DNA from: an uncultured Lachnospiraceae bacterium
GTDB lineage: Bacteria > Bacillota > Clostridia > Lachnospirales > Lachnospiraceae
Assembly (NCBI GenBank): GCA_910579935.1
Contig: CAJTVQ010000040.1
Span: forward strand, 1-37,084
DNA length: 37,084 nucleotides
Reading direction: 5' to 3'
Below, in pieces: positions 8,430 through 17,270 of the stretch. The notes under the pieces are model-generated. The model searched no databases, was not told the origin of the DNA, and saw nothing but the letters and a program-made list of their open reading frames with translations. Position 1 is the first letter of the stretch. Every line of letters begins with the position of its first letter. A program made the translations under genes and the position numbers.

Positions 8430-9710
8430 GTGGGAAGAAAGAGGAATGGGCGTATTGTGATAGGATATGATTTGGGGGAGAATTACGCTCAGATCAGCTA
8501 TTATCTGCCGTCGGCGGAGGATGTGGAGACGCTTCCGGTGGTGGCGGGCAGTGAACAGTATAATATTCCGCTGGCGCTGTGCCGGCGGAAGGAGAAGAAC
8601 CAGTGGCTTTACGGTAGGGACGCCCTCCGGGCAGCGAAGGAGCAGGAAGGATATCTGGTGGATAACCTTTTGGAACTGGTCCGGAGCGGGGAGCCGGTGG
8701 TAATAGAAGAGGAAAGTTTTGAACCGGCGGCGCTGCTGACTCTTTTTGTAAAAAGGAGTCTGTCACTGTTAAGTATTGTTGCCCAGCCGGAGTATCTGGA
8801 CGGGGTGATGTTTACCGTGGAGCGGCTGGACGAGCGCATGGTGGACGTGCTTTCGCAGATGGCGGTAAATCTGCAGCTTAAGACCGACCGGATCTATTTT
8901 CAGAGTCATGTGGACAGTTTTTACCATTATACTCTTTCCCAGCAGGAATCGCTTTGGGCGTATGAGGTGCTTCTGTGCGAGTACGACAACCGGAATCTGC
9001 GGCTGTACCGGTTTGAGTGCAACCGGAAAACGACACCGCGGGTCGTGTTTATCGAAGAGGATGAGCGGCGGGAGATGCAGCGGCAGGAGGATGAAAACGG
9101 AGAACTTCCCAAGGAAGGGCTGGATGACCTTTTTTCCCGTATCGTGAAGGAAAAATGCAACGGAAGGGCGGTTTCCAGCGTGTATCTGATCGGCGACGGC
9201 TACCGGGATGGCTGGGCGGACGAATCCCTCCATTATCTGTGCAGGGGACGGAGGGTCTTTCAGGGAAACAATCTTTACAGCAAAGGGGCCTGTTACAGTA
9301 TCTGCGGGAAGCTTGGGCTGCGGGAAGCAAAAGAAGGTTATATTTTTCTTGGAAGGGATAAGCTGTCGGCCAATGTGGGGATGCGTCTGCTGCGCCGGGG
9401 GGAGGATTCCTATTTTGCCATCATGGACGGCGGCGTTAACTGGTACGATGCCAGGAAGGAATTTGACGTAATCATGGAAGCAGGGGATACGATGGCAGTT
9501 CTGCTGACTCCTTTAAATGGCGGGGAACCGAGGGAAGTCCATGTGGTTTTGAAAGGAATACCGGAAAGGGAGAATTGGACGACCCGGTTGAGAGTGAACG
9601 CACAGATGGTTTCCAGGACACAGTTTCGTGTGAAAGTGACGGATATGGGGTTTGGCGAGATTTTTCCGTCTTTGGGAGCAGAATGGGAAAAAAGAATAGA
9701 AATCGTTTAA
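8430..9710 (+). CDS. Actin/Hsp70-fold (ASKHA)-like protein of unknown function (possibly DUF5716)
   Basis: 426 residues, GTG start right after GGAGG. I read it as a divergent actin/Hsp70-type ATPase fold. The N-terminal VIGYDLGENYAQISYY (about residues 10-25) resembles the phosphate-1 loop, including the conserved Asp. A segment around residues 180-200 (CEYDNRNLRLYRFE) fits the phosphate-2 strand, but its Gly and Asp residues are degraded. VYLIGDGYRDGW followed by GNNLYSKGACYSICG (about 250-290) matches the adenosine motif and the AVAxGAA helix of Hsp70. The C-terminal 130 residues are beta-rich. I associate this family with the name DUF5716 but cannot check. It heads a three-gene unit with a TPR-like and a coiled-coil membrane protein. 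A chaperone-like or scaffold role is inference; ATP binding is uncertain because of the weak phosphate-2 motif. Confidence 0.6.
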   Translation: MGRKRNGRIVIGYDLGENYAQISYYLPSAEDVETLPVVAGSEQYNIPLALCRRKEKNQWLYGRDALRAAKEQEGYLVDNLLELVRSGEPVVIEEESFEPAALLTLFVKRSLSLLSIVAQPEYLDGVMFTVERLDERMVDVLSQMAVNLQLKTDRIYFQSHVDSFYHYTLSQQESLWAYEVLLCEYDNRNLRLYRFECNRKTTPRVVFIEEDERREMQRQEDENGELPKEGLDDLFSRIVKEKCNGRAVSSVYLIGDGYRDGWADESLHYLCRGRRVFQGNNLYSKGACYSICGKLGLREAKEGYIFLGRDKLSANVGMRLLRRGEDSYFAIMDGGVNWYDARKEFDVIMEAGDTMAVLLTPLNGGEPREVHVVLKGIPERENWTTRLRVNAQMVSRTQFRVKVTDMGFGEIFPSLGAEWEKRIEIV

Positions 9711-9756
9711 AACTAGTTTGAAAGTTGTTAAAAAAAAGTGCGGAAGGAGAAGATAC

Positions 9757-10590
9757 ATGGGTAAATTATTGCTTTGCATGGGAAAATATGCGGAGAAGCC
9801 TTTTTTTATGGAAAAAGTCTATGTGAATCTTTATTCCGTGGAAGAACTGTGTTACTGTCTGCTGAAGGACGCCTATCTGATCGATCAGGACTTAATGGAC
9901 GGCAGACTGGAAGGATGGCTGGCAGAGGAGTGCGGACTGCAGGAACTGGCGGTACGGCTGGAGGAAGCTGCCAAAGGGGGCTGTACGGTAGGCGGTTATG
10001 CGGGGGTAATTCTGGAATACGTAGGATACGGAGACCGCGGAACCTGGGAAAAAGCGGTGGAAATGCTGGATGAGGGCAGGGATTTAAGCCTTTGTGAAAA
10101 GCGGAAGGCACGAGCCGATTATCTGGCGGGGCATAAAAAGTATATGGCTGCATTAAAGAGTTATGACAGTCTGCTGGAAGAACTGCCCGATGCGGAGAAA
10201 GAACTGCGGGCGAAGATCCTCTACAATCAGGGTGCGGTCTATGCACAGCTGTTCCGGTTCCAAAGTGCGGGCCGGTGCTTTAAGGAAGCTTATGAATGCG
10301 GCGGCGGGGAGGATGCCTATATCCGTTTTCTGGCGGCTAACCGTATGAGGATGGACGAAACGGAATATGTGGATTTTGCAGCCGGAGATCAGGATAAATA
10401 TGAATGGACGTTGAAAGTGGAAAAGCTCATGGAAGATGCGGTAAAGGAATTTGAGGGGACGGAAGAAAGCAGGATGCTTTTTACCCTTGGAATATGCAGG
10501 GAGGAGAGCCACTCGGCTTCTTATTATGACGAGACCGAGCGGATCGTTCATGTATTAAAGGAACGTTACAGGGAAATCACAGCGGAATGA
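9757..10590 (+). CDS. TPR-like helical-repeat protein
   Basis: 277 residues. ATG 9757 follows AAGGAG; the frame is open to 9718, but those 13 residues are Lys/Arg-rich and lack a ribosome site. The second half shows tetratricopeptide-like helix pairs: ARADYLAGHKKYMAALKSYDSLL (positions about 120-143) and ILYNQGAVYAQLFRFQSAGRCFKEAYE (about 155-182), with the spaced Ala, Gly, Tyr and Leu typical of TPRs. The first third (GKLLLCMGKYAEKPFFM) has no match I recognise. No signal peptide or membrane segment, so it is cytoplasmic. TPRs bind protein partners; here the likely ones are the actin-fold-like protein upstream and the membrane coiled-coil protein 14 bases downstream. The gene order resembles a chaperone-adaptor-membrane anchor set, but that is inference. 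Confidence 0.6.
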   Translation: MGKLLLCMGKYAEKPFFMEKVYVNLYSVEELCYCLLKDAYLIDQDLMDGRLEGWLAEECGLQELAVRLEEAAKGGCTVGGYAGVILEYVGYGDRGTWEKAVEMLDEGRDLSLCEKRKARADYLAGHKKYMAALKSYDSLLEELPDAEKELRAKILYNQGAVYAQLFRFQSAGRCFKEAYECGGGEDAYIRFLAANRMRMDETEYVDFAAGDQDKYEWTLKVEKLMEDAVKEFEGTEESRMLFTLGICREESHSASYYDETERIVHVLKERYREITAE

Positions 10591-10604
10591 CAGGGTAAAA
10601 AAGT

Positions 10605-11870
10605 ATGGGATTATTTAAGAAAAACGGATGGTTCAGAAATTCAAAATTTTTGCGTAAATTAGCGGATTATGAGGAAGAAGAAGAGCAGGGATGGGGCAGC
10701 TGGGAGGATGAAGTACAGGCAGAAAGAGGCCGTGTGGTCATGCCGGAGGATTGGAACAGCCTGAATTTCGGTAACAACATCCGCCGGTCGCCGGAAATCT
10801 TTGACGTACACGATGCCGCACAGCGTCAGGAATATGTGCAGAACTGCCTGGATCAGATGGGAGAGGCCGCAAAAGAGCTGGAAAATTTAAGTTTTGAATA
10901 CAATATGGTGACGTCTTATCTGAAGGATATCGAAGAGATTGAGGCCCTTCCCGAGAGCGAGCGGACGGAACTGAACGCCGCCGCACAGAAAATTCAGGAT
11001 TTGGAAGACCGGCAGGATGTTTACCTGAAGAAAAAGAACCGCCTGACGGATGAAAAATATCATCAGATAGAGCGCATGGAAGATGAAGCGGAAGAAGGCT
11101 GCCGGAAACTGGCGGAGGCCGAGGAGTATCAAAACCTCATCCGTCAGGATATGTCTCGTCTGGACGGAGAGAAACATGCCTATTTTTACCGGAAGGGAGA
11201 GTTAAAGGGGGCAATAGCGGATGCCAAAGGAATGGCGGTTATCTGTTCCATGGCACTGGTGGTCTGCTTTGTCATACTGTTTACCCTGCAGTATGTTTTG
11301 GAAATGAATACCCAGATGGGATTTTTGCTCACGGCGGGACTTGCCGCACTGGTGATCACGGCGCTGTATCTGAAATATACGGAGTCGGTGAAAGAGCTGA
11401 AGCGGGTGGAAAAAGGAATCAACCGGATCATCATGCTGCAGAACCGGGTAAAGATCCGCTATGTGAACAATACCAATCTGCTGGATTATCTGTATATGAA
11501 ATATCAGGTGTCCAGCGGAAAAGAACTGAAGGTTCTTTGGGATAAGTACAAAGTGGAAAAAGAAGAGCGCAGGCGCTATCGGGAGGCGGAACTGGAACTG
11601 GATGATTACCATCAGGAACTGCTGAATATCCTGAAGTGTTACCAGGTCAAAGACCCGGCTGTCTGGCTGCACCAGACGGCGGCGCTTTTGGATAATAAGG
11701 AAATGGTGGAGATACGCCATAACCTGATCATCCGCAGGCAGTCTTTGCGGCGGCGGATGGACTACAATAAAGAAATGATCATCAATAAGGCGGAAAATGA
11801 TATAAAAGAGCTGGCGGAGCGGTATCCGCAGTATGCGGGGGAACTGGCGGGAATGGTGCAGAAGCGGTAA
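10605..11870 (+). CDS. Coiled-coil membrane protein of unknown function
   Basis: 421 residues; ATG with only a weak GGGT ribosome site, so probably translated through coupling to the gene 14 bases upstream. Residues 1-60 are acidic (EEEEEQGWGSW). About 65-200 are charged heptad-like helix (QDLEDRQDVYLKKKNRLTDEK). Residues about 206-260 hold two closely spaced membrane helices (ICSMALVVCFVILFTLQY and MGFLLTAGLAALVITALYL). After them a second long coiled coil runs to the C-terminus. Both ends would face the cytoplasm around a hairpin anchor. I do not recognise the family. In this cluster it could tether the actin-fold-like and TPR-like proteins to the membrane near TelA, the rhomboid and the calcium pump. 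There is no sign of damage. Confidence 0.6.
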   Translation: MGLFKKNGWFRNSKFLRKLADYEEEEEQGWGSWEDEVQAERGRVVMPEDWNSLNFGNNIRRSPEIFDVHDAAQRQEYVQNCLDQMGEAAKELENLSFEYNMVTSYLKDIEEIEALPESERTELNAAAQKIQDLEDRQDVYLKKKNRLTDEKYHQIERMEDEAEEGCRKLAEAEEYQNLIRQDMSRLDGEKHAYFYRKGELKGAIADAKGMAVICSMALVVCFVILFTLQYVLEMNTQMGFLLTAGLAALVITALYLKYTESVKELKRVEKGINRIIMLQNRVKIRYVNNTNLLDYLYMKYQVSSGKELKVLWDKYKVEKEERRRYREAELELDDYHQELLNILKCYQVKDPAVWLHQTAALLDNKEMVEIRHNLIIRRQSLRRRMDYNKEMIINKAENDIKELAERYPQYAGELAGMVQKR

Positions 11871-11889
11871 GGAACTGTTAAGAAGAAAC

Positions 11890-11918
11890 TTTACACTTTA
11901 TGTAATTGTTGTTATAAT
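11890..11918 (+). promoter_or_regulatory. Sigma-A promoter for the rhomboid-YceG-TelA-TerD operon
   Basis: The -35 TTTACA (11890-11895), a 17-base spacer and a perfect -10 TATAAT (11913-11918) lie 60 bases upstream of the rhomboid start. From here six genes to the third terD, and possibly the calcium ATPase, follow in one direction with short gaps, apart from the repeat-filled gap at 17271-17496. Confidence 0.72.
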
Positions 11919-11978
11919 GAAGCAATAACAAAAGCGGGATGAATGATACGGCCTGGCCGGATACAGAGGTAAAAAAGA

Positions 11979-12569
11979 GTGAAAGATACTGTAAAAAAAA
12001 TCAAATTTTCTTTTAATTCCCCGGCTGTTCTGGGGTTTACTATCATATGTTTTGTAGCACTGATACTGAATTGGCTGACGCGGGGGCGGGCGAATCATGC
12101 TGTTTTTAGCGTATATCACTCTTCCCTGCTCAGCCCTTTTACTTATGTGCGGATGATAGGACATGTCTTCGGACATGCGAACTGGGAGCATTTCATCGGG
12201 AATATCATGCTGATCTTAGTGGTAGGGCCGCTGCTGGAGGAGAAATACGGCACTTCCAATCTGATCTTTGTCATGCTCACCACTGCGCTGGTGACGGGAA
12301 TCGTCAATTATATTTTCTTTCCCCATGTTCAGCTGCTGGGCGCCAGCGGCGTGGTATTTGCTTTTATTTTACTGTCGCCTTTTACCAGTGTGAAGGAGGG
12401 GACGGTGCCCGTTACGCTGGTGCTGGTTGCGCTGATCTATATCGGGGGACAGATTTATGAAGGATTGTTTATTCAGAATAATGTGTCGAATCTTACCCAT
12501 ATTCTCGGCGGGATCGTAGGCGCAGGTCTGGGTTATGTGATGCATAAGAACAAGATGAACAGATATTGA
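11979..12569 (+). CDS. Rhomboid-family intramembrane serine protease
   Basis: 196 residues, GTG start with AGAGGT upstream. About six membrane helices are visible. The active-site elements of GlpG-type rhomboids are present: HFGHANWEHFIGN (conserved His and Asn of the second helix), the nucleophile Ser123 in GASGVVFA and the catalytic His174 in LTHILGG. The enzyme cuts single-pass membrane helices within the bilayer. Immediate neighbours are the coiled-coil membrane protein upstream and the YceG-family protein 15 bases downstream. A substrate might be the membrane coiled-coil protein or another envelope-stress factor, but this is not shown. Length and motifs fit the short bacterial core type without extra cytoplasmic domains. 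Strong call. Confidence 0.88.
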   Translation: MKDTVKKIKFSFNSPAVLGFTIICFVALILNWLTRGRANHAVFSVYHSSLLSPFTYVRMIGHVFGHANWEHFIGNIMLILVVGPLLEEKYGTSNLIFVMLTTALVTGIVNYIFFPHVQLLGASGVVFAFILLSPFTSVKEGTVPVTLVLVALIYIGGQIYEGLFIQNNVSNLTHILGGIVGAGLGYVMHKNKMNRY

Positions 12570-12584
12570 AGGTGAAGGAAATCC

Positions 12585-14891
12585 ATGTTTGAACATGTGA
12601 AGATTCAAAGTCCGGACGATTTTTTTCTTACGCTGGAGGAAAGGCGGGGCCGGGGAATCTATTTTTACAGAATTAACGGATATAACAGGCAGATAGAGGA
12701 ATTTATTGGAAAATATTATGAGGCGGCTAGAACCGGGGGCGTGGTCATCGAAGGCAGGATTTCCAATCCGGACGGGAAGAACCTTGCTTATTACAACGAA
12801 GTCATGGGGGCGGATTTTCAGCTCAGTATGGGTTTTCTTACGTCCAGCCTGAAGAAGTGGATGCCGCGGATGAACGAATACCAGAGGAATACGGTGGCGG
12901 CTTCGATGTATGATACACTGGACATGCTGCGGAAGAACGGAAAAAACGAGAATATGCTGAAAAATGCATACATCAAATTTATGTGCTGGCTGTATTACCG
13001 TTTTGAACGGATCGCCGGACGGCTTGGAGATGATCGGGTGCCGAAGATTCTGTATGAGGGTGACATCAGCCTGTATGAACTGTTGTTGATGGAAGTGCTG
13101 GCGAATGCGGGATGCGATGTGGTTTTGCTGCAATATGCCGGAGACGGGAATTACAGGAAACTGGATGCGGCATCGGTGATGTCGGACCGTTTGGAACTGC
13201 CGGATATGGGAAGTTTTCCGGAGGGTTTTTCTTTGGAACGGGTACGGGAGGAAATGCAGAGGCGGCTGGATACGCAGCGGCTGTACGGGAAGCTGCCGGA
13301 GACGGTCAATTGTACCAATGCGTGGATTTCCGGAAAAGGACTGGAAGATTTTGAAACGAAAATGGCGGAGCGGGGTAATGATCCGAATTTATTTTATAAC
13401 TGTTTTTACCGGATAAACGGGGCGGAGGACAAGCTGACTTATTTGAGCGAACTGTACCGGTTCCGGCAGGAATTGGTGAACAGCGGACGAAGGCTGGTGA
13501 TTGTTGACAGGGAAATTCCCCAGCCGTCCATGGAGGAAATCGGGGCGGTAAGGAGGAAAAATTACGGCAGACAGGAAGAGATGTTGATAGACCTGTCCCG
13601 AAATATCAGTTATACGGCAAACGCGGAACTGCAGAGACTGATGGTGAAAGGGTTTGTCGATGTGATGCTGGAAGAGACTGGAAAAGATACGGGAAGGGAA
13701 ACAGGAAAAGAAGCCGGGAAAAAAGAAGTGTCCCTGAATCGTCTGACGAGTCGTGCAGTCATACTGTTGTGCTGGCTGAAACGGTATCAGGAAGGGCTGT
13801 TTGCGGGCTGGAAGATGCCAGAAACAGGCTGTTTTATTCATATGGGAGGCTGTAAGAATGACAAAGAGGCGCTGTTCCTTAAGCTGCTGTCCCGGCTGCC
13901 GGTGGATGTACTGGTATTGAATCCGGATCTGAATACAAGGTGCTGTCTGCAGGACAGGCTGTTATATGAAGTAAATTACGGGGAGAGCCTTGCGGCAGAT
14001 AAATTTCCGCAGGAAAAAGCGGGGCTGCAGATCGGTACGGCGGCTTATCAGGCGGAGCGGGAACTGGATACGATGCTGTACGGCGATTCCGGCATGTACC
14101 GAAACCAGCAGTATGGGAGGGCGGTGTCGGTTACGCTTCAGACCACATATGAAGAAATTGCCATTTTATGGAAGCAGGAACTGAAATACCGGCCTAATTT
14201 CGTTACGGTAAATGATACCGTCAATATGCCGGTCATTTTTGCCAAGGTGTCCGGTGTGAAGGACGGCCGGCCGGATGCATACTGGACTGCGGTCAAGGCG
14301 CTGCAGACGGAGGAAACTTTTCTGATAAAAAACGGTCCTGCCGTGGATACCTCGGGGGAAAATCCGATGAAACCCTATGCCGCTGCTTTTTTTAAGAACG
14401 GGCGGCTTCTGAAGAATAAGATCAAACAGCATCCTTCTTATCCATACGGCGTGCTGAGGGAGGCGGTACAGGACCATATTTTGGAAAAGCTGCAGCTTTT
14501 GATCGAACGCAAAATAATAAAAGGGACATTTGAAAACGGCACGGAGTATACCATTATCGCTACGGTACTCAATATGGAAAAGGCCATGATCCGGCTGATA
14601 CAGAAGTTTGATTTTACGAAACATAATCCGAAAGTGGTATATATCAACACCACGGAAAAGGCAATTTCTTTGGAAGATTCCATACTTACGGCATTTTTGA
14701 ACCTGGTCGGATTTGATATCGTATTTTTTGTACCCACAGGCTACCAAAGCGTGGAAAGGCACTTTAACATGAGGGTAATGGAAGAGCATCAAATCGGCGA
14801 ATATATGTACGATCTGCAGATTCCCGATTTCAACGCCGTTCCATCCAATACACGGCCTACCTGGCGTGATAGAATTTTTAAGAAAAAATAA
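12585..14891 (+). CDS. YceG-family protein of the Ter biosynthetic module (triplicated module)
   Basis: 768 residues, ATG with AAGGTGAAGG upstream. It matches the family known as YceG_bac / putative component of the biosynthetic module, found with TelA and TerD in Firmicutes. By eye the protein contains the same module three times, around residues 126-195, 390-455 and 650-728. Each has an aromatic helix, a short VHMGG/ILYEGD-like strand with an acidic turn, and a strand ending in GCDVVLLQ, PVDVLVLNPD or GFDIVFFVPTG. Connecting segments are helical and charged. No signal or membrane helix. The function is unknown; the family is proposed to take part in making the Ter-linked metabolite, perhaps as a glycosyltransferase-like fold. 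The N-terminal part of the protease fusion at 4010 has one such module. It is 27 bases from telA. Confidence 0.8.
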   Translation: MFEHVKIQSPDDFFLTLEERRGRGIYFYRINGYNRQIEEFIGKYYEAARTGGVVIEGRISNPDGKNLAYYNEVMGADFQLSMGFLTSSLKKWMPRMNEYQRNTVAASMYDTLDMLRKNGKNENMLKNAYIKFMCWLYYRFERIAGRLGDDRVPKILYEGDISLYELLLMEVLANAGCDVVLLQYAGDGNYRKLDAASVMSDRLELPDMGSFPEGFSLERVREEMQRRLDTQRLYGKLPETVNCTNAWISGKGLEDFETKMAERGNDPNLFYNCFYRINGAEDKLTYLSELYRFRQELVNSGRRLVIVDREIPQPSMEEIGAVRRKNYGRQEEMLIDLSRNISYTANAELQRLMVKGFVDVMLEETGKDTGRETGKEAGKKEVSLNRLTSRAVILLCWLKRYQEGLFAGWKMPETGCFIHMGGCKNDKEALFLKLLSRLPVDVLVLNPDLNTRCCLQDRLLYEVNYGESLAADKFPQEKAGLQIGTAAYQAERELDTMLYGDSGMYRNQQYGRAVSVTLQTTYEEIAILWKQELKYRPNFVTVNDTVNMPVIFAKVSGVKDGRPDAYWTAVKALQTEETFLIKNGPAVDTSGENPMKPYAAAFFKNGRLLKNKIKQHPSYPYGVLREAVQDHILEKLQLLIERKIIKGTFENGTEYTIIATVLNMEKAMIRLIQKFDFTKHNPKVVYINTTEKAISLEDSILTAFLNLVGFDIVFFVPTGYQSVERHFNMRVMEEHQIGEYMYDLQIPDFNAVPSNTRPTWRDRIFKKK

Positions 14892-14918
14892 AGCGTAAAG
14901 CGGAAGTGAGGAAAAAGT

Positions 14919-16064
14919 ATGGGACTTGATTTCAGCAAGGCAAACACACAGCAGACGGTAACCGTTCCGGATACGAAGAATGAGGTTATGGCAGTGGAAC
15001 AGTATGATATTGTAGAGGATCGTCAGCAGATGAACCGGACACTGGTGAATTCACCGGAGGTGGATGCACTGGTGAGCACGATAGAAATAGACAATCTGGA
15101 AACAATCGTGACGTTCGGGGCGGATGCGGCGGAAGAGATTTCCAGGGCATCGGATGTGGTTCTGAACAGTATGGATATGTCGCAGCTGGATGCCGCCAGC
15201 CAGATGTTAAATTTGCTGGCAAAGGTGATGGAGAAGTTCGACATCGAGGAAATCAGGGACAATCCGACCTTGTTCGGCAAGCTTTTCGGCGGTTTGCGAA
15301 AACAGTTAGATAAAATACTGGATAAATACCATACTATGGGGGAAGAGATAGATAAGATCTATGTGCAGTTAAAACAGTATGAAACGGAAATTAAGCAGTC
15401 AAACCACAAACTCGACCAGATGTTTGACGCTAATCTGGGATATTATCATAAATTGGTGAAGTACATTCTGGCGGGAGAGCAGGGATGCCGGGAACTGGAG
15501 GAATATATTGCCAAACGGCAGGCGGACATGGAGGCCGGCGGGGACAATTCCATCCAGTTTGAAATCCAGAACATGCAGCAGGCCCTGATGCTGCTGGAAC
15601 AGAGGACGCAGGATCTGCGGACGGCAGAGAGTGTTGCAATGCAGTCGCTTCCCATGATAAAGACTATGGAATTCAGCAATATGAATCTGGTAAGGAAAAT
15701 CAATTCCGCCTTTATCATTACCCTGCCGGTATTCAAGCAGGCTCTTGCACAGGCGATTATGTTAAAACGCCAGCGTATTCAGGCGGAAGCTATTGCCGCG
15801 CTGGATGAAAAGACGAATGCGATGCTGATTGAGAATGCGAAGAATACGGTGGAACAGTCCAAGATGACGACAAGGCTGGCATCCGGCAGTTCCATCAAAA
15901 TCGAAACATTGGAAACAACTTGGAGAACGATTGTGTCCGGTATCGACGAGACAAGGCAGATTCAGGAAAACGCAAAGAAGCAGCGTGCTGAGGATCAGGC
16001 CAGACTCGAAAATATCAAAGCGGAGTTCAACAAGATGTATCATATGCCGAACAAAAAATATTAA
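14919..16064 (+). CDS. telA: Toxic anion (tellurite) resistance protein TelA/KlaA family
   Basis: 381 residues, ATG after GTGAGG. It has the all-helical TelA architecture: an N-terminal acidic segment, ISRASDVVLNSM helices, a MGEEIDKIYVQLKQYETEIKQSNHKLDQMF coiled region (split over about residues 145-175) and the conserved C-terminal stretch MTTRLASGSSIKIETLETTWRTI. Length is normal (360-400). TelA proteins give tellurite and antibiotic/bacteriocin tolerance when overexpressed; the mechanism is unsettled, with a membrane-associated stress role favoured. Here it sits between the YceG gene and three terD genes, spaced 27 and 24 bases, which is the standard Ter arrangement in Firmicutes. Confidence 0.92.
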   Translation: MGLDFSKANTQQTVTVPDTKNEVMAVEQYDIVEDRQQMNRTLVNSPEVDALVSTIEIDNLETIVTFGADAAEEISRASDVVLNSMDMSQLDAASQMLNLLAKVMEKFDIEEIRDNPTLFGKLFGGLRKQLDKILDKYHTMGEEIDKIYVQLKQYETEIKQSNHKLDQMFDANLGYYHKLVKYILAGEQGCRELEEYIAKRQADMEAGGDNSIQFEIQNMQQALMLLEQRTQDLRTAESVAMQSLPMIKTMEFSNMNLVRKINSAFIITLPVFKQALAQAIMLKRQRIQAEAIAALDEKTNAMLIENAKNTVEQSKMTTRLASGSSIKIETLETTWRTIVSGIDETRQIQENAKKQRAEDQARLENIKAEFNKMYHMPNKKY

Positions 16065-16088
16065 AATGAGTAAGGAGGTAATGTTATT

Positions 16089-16670
16089 ATGCCAATCAAT
16101 TTAGCAAAAGGGCAGAAAGTGGATTTGACGAAGGGGAATCCCGGACTGAAAAATATCATGGTAGGACTGGGCTGGGATGTCAATGCATATGATTCCGGTG
16201 CGGACTTTGACCTGGATGCGGCGGCATTTATGCTGGGAGAGAACGGGAAATGTCCGACGGAAAAAGAATTTATTTTTTACGGCAATCTGGAGCACGGAAG
16301 CAGTGCGGTAAAACATATGGGCGATAATCTGACCGGCGAGGGAGAAGGAGACGATGAGCAGATAGAAATTGACCTGACCAAAATTCCCGCCAACGTTTCC
16401 AAAATCGCGTTTACGGTAACCATATACGATGCGGATGTAAGACGTCAGAATTTCGGACAGGTATCAAATTCCTTCATACGGATCGTGGACGAGGCAACGG
16501 GAACCGAGCTGATACGCTATGATCTTGGAGAAGACTTTTCCATCGAAACGGCGGTTGTAGTAGGGGAATTGTACAGAAACAACGGAGAATGGAAGTTCAA
16601 CGCCATCGGCAGCGGCTTTCAGGGCGGCCTGGCGGCGCTTTGCGGCCATTACGGAATCGAAGTGGCATAA
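16089..16670 (+). CDS. terD: TerD-family calcium-binding stress protein, copy 1
   Basis: 193 residues, ATG with the strong ribosome site AAGGAGGTAA. A complete TerD domain: GLGWD with Asp30, DFDLDAAAFML (acidic calcium ligands), HMGDNLTG followed by EGDDEQ, and the conserved VTIYDADVRRQNFGQV. TerD proteins bind two calcium ions through these acidic clusters and oligomerise or associate with membranes during tellurite, phage and oxidative stress. The closest relative in the window is copy 2, starting 18 bases after its stop; the two share most of their sequence and probably arose by tandem duplication. The gene is well translated by the look of its ribosome site, and no defects are seen. Confidence 0.95.
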   Translation: MPINLAKGQKVDLTKGNPGLKNIMVGLGWDVNAYDSGADFDLDAAAFMLGENGKCPTEKEFIFYGNLEHGSSAVKHMGDNLTGEGEGDDEQIEIDLTKIPANVSKIAFTVTIYDADVRRQNFGQVSNSFIRIVDEATGTELIRYDLGEDFSIETAVVVGELYRNNGEWKFNAIGSGFQGGLAALCGHYGIEVA

Positions 16671-16688
16671 AAAAATGGAGGTAAGGAC

Positions 16689-17270
16689 ATGCCGGTAAGT
16701 TTACAAAAAGGACAGAAAGTAAGTATTACAAAAGATAATCCCGGACTATCGAAGGTAGTAGTGGGACTGGGCTGGGATGTGAACCAGTTTGACACAGGCG
16801 GTGATTTTGACCTGGATGCGGCGGCATTTATGCTGACCGACAGCGGAAAGGTAGCCAAATCGGAAGATTTTGTTTTTTTCGGAAATTTAACCCATCCGTC
16901 CGGAAGCGTACAGCATATGGGCGACAATCTGACCGGAGCGGGCGAAGGGGACGATGAGCAGATTAAAGTGAATCTGTCTGCCGTACCGGCGAATATTACG
17001 AAAATCGCATTTACGGTAACGATATACGATGCAGATGTAAGACGCCAGAACTTCGGGCAGGTCAACAATGCCTTTATCCGGATTTACAACGAAATGACAG
17101 GAGAAGAGCTGCTGCGCTATGATCTGGGCGAAGATTTTTCCATTGAGACGGCAGCTGTATTCGGAGAATTATACAAAAACGGAAACGAATGGAAATTCAA
17201 TGCCATTGGCAGCGGATATCAGGGCGGGCTGGCTGCTTTATGCGCAAATTTTGGCGTGGATGTAGAGTAA
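16689..17270 (+). CDS. terD: TerD-family calcium-binding stress protein, copy 2
   Basis: 193 residues, the same length as copy 1, ATG after GGAGGT. It keeps the calcium-site signature GLGWDVNQFDTGGDFDLD, HMGDNLTG, GEGDDEQ and TIYDADVRRQNFGQV, and ends GLAALCANFGVDVE. Differences from copy 1 are concentrated in surface segments (GKVAKSEDFVFFGNLTHPSGS). Two nearly equal TerD proteins may form mixed oligomers. The gap after this gene, unlike the other short gaps in the operon, is 226 bases and filled by a 107-base tandem repeat. That may separate the highly expressed pair from the downstream copy. Confidence 0.95.
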   Translation: MPVSLQKGQKVSITKDNPGLSKVVVGLGWDVNQFDTGGDFDLDAAAFMLTDSGKVAKSEDFVFFGNLTHPSGSVQHMGDNLTGAGEGDDEQIKVNLSAVPANITKIAFTVTIYDADVRRQNFGQVNNAFIRIYNEMTGEELLRYDLGEDFSIETAAVFGELYKNGNEWKFNAIGSGYQGGLAALCANFGVDVE

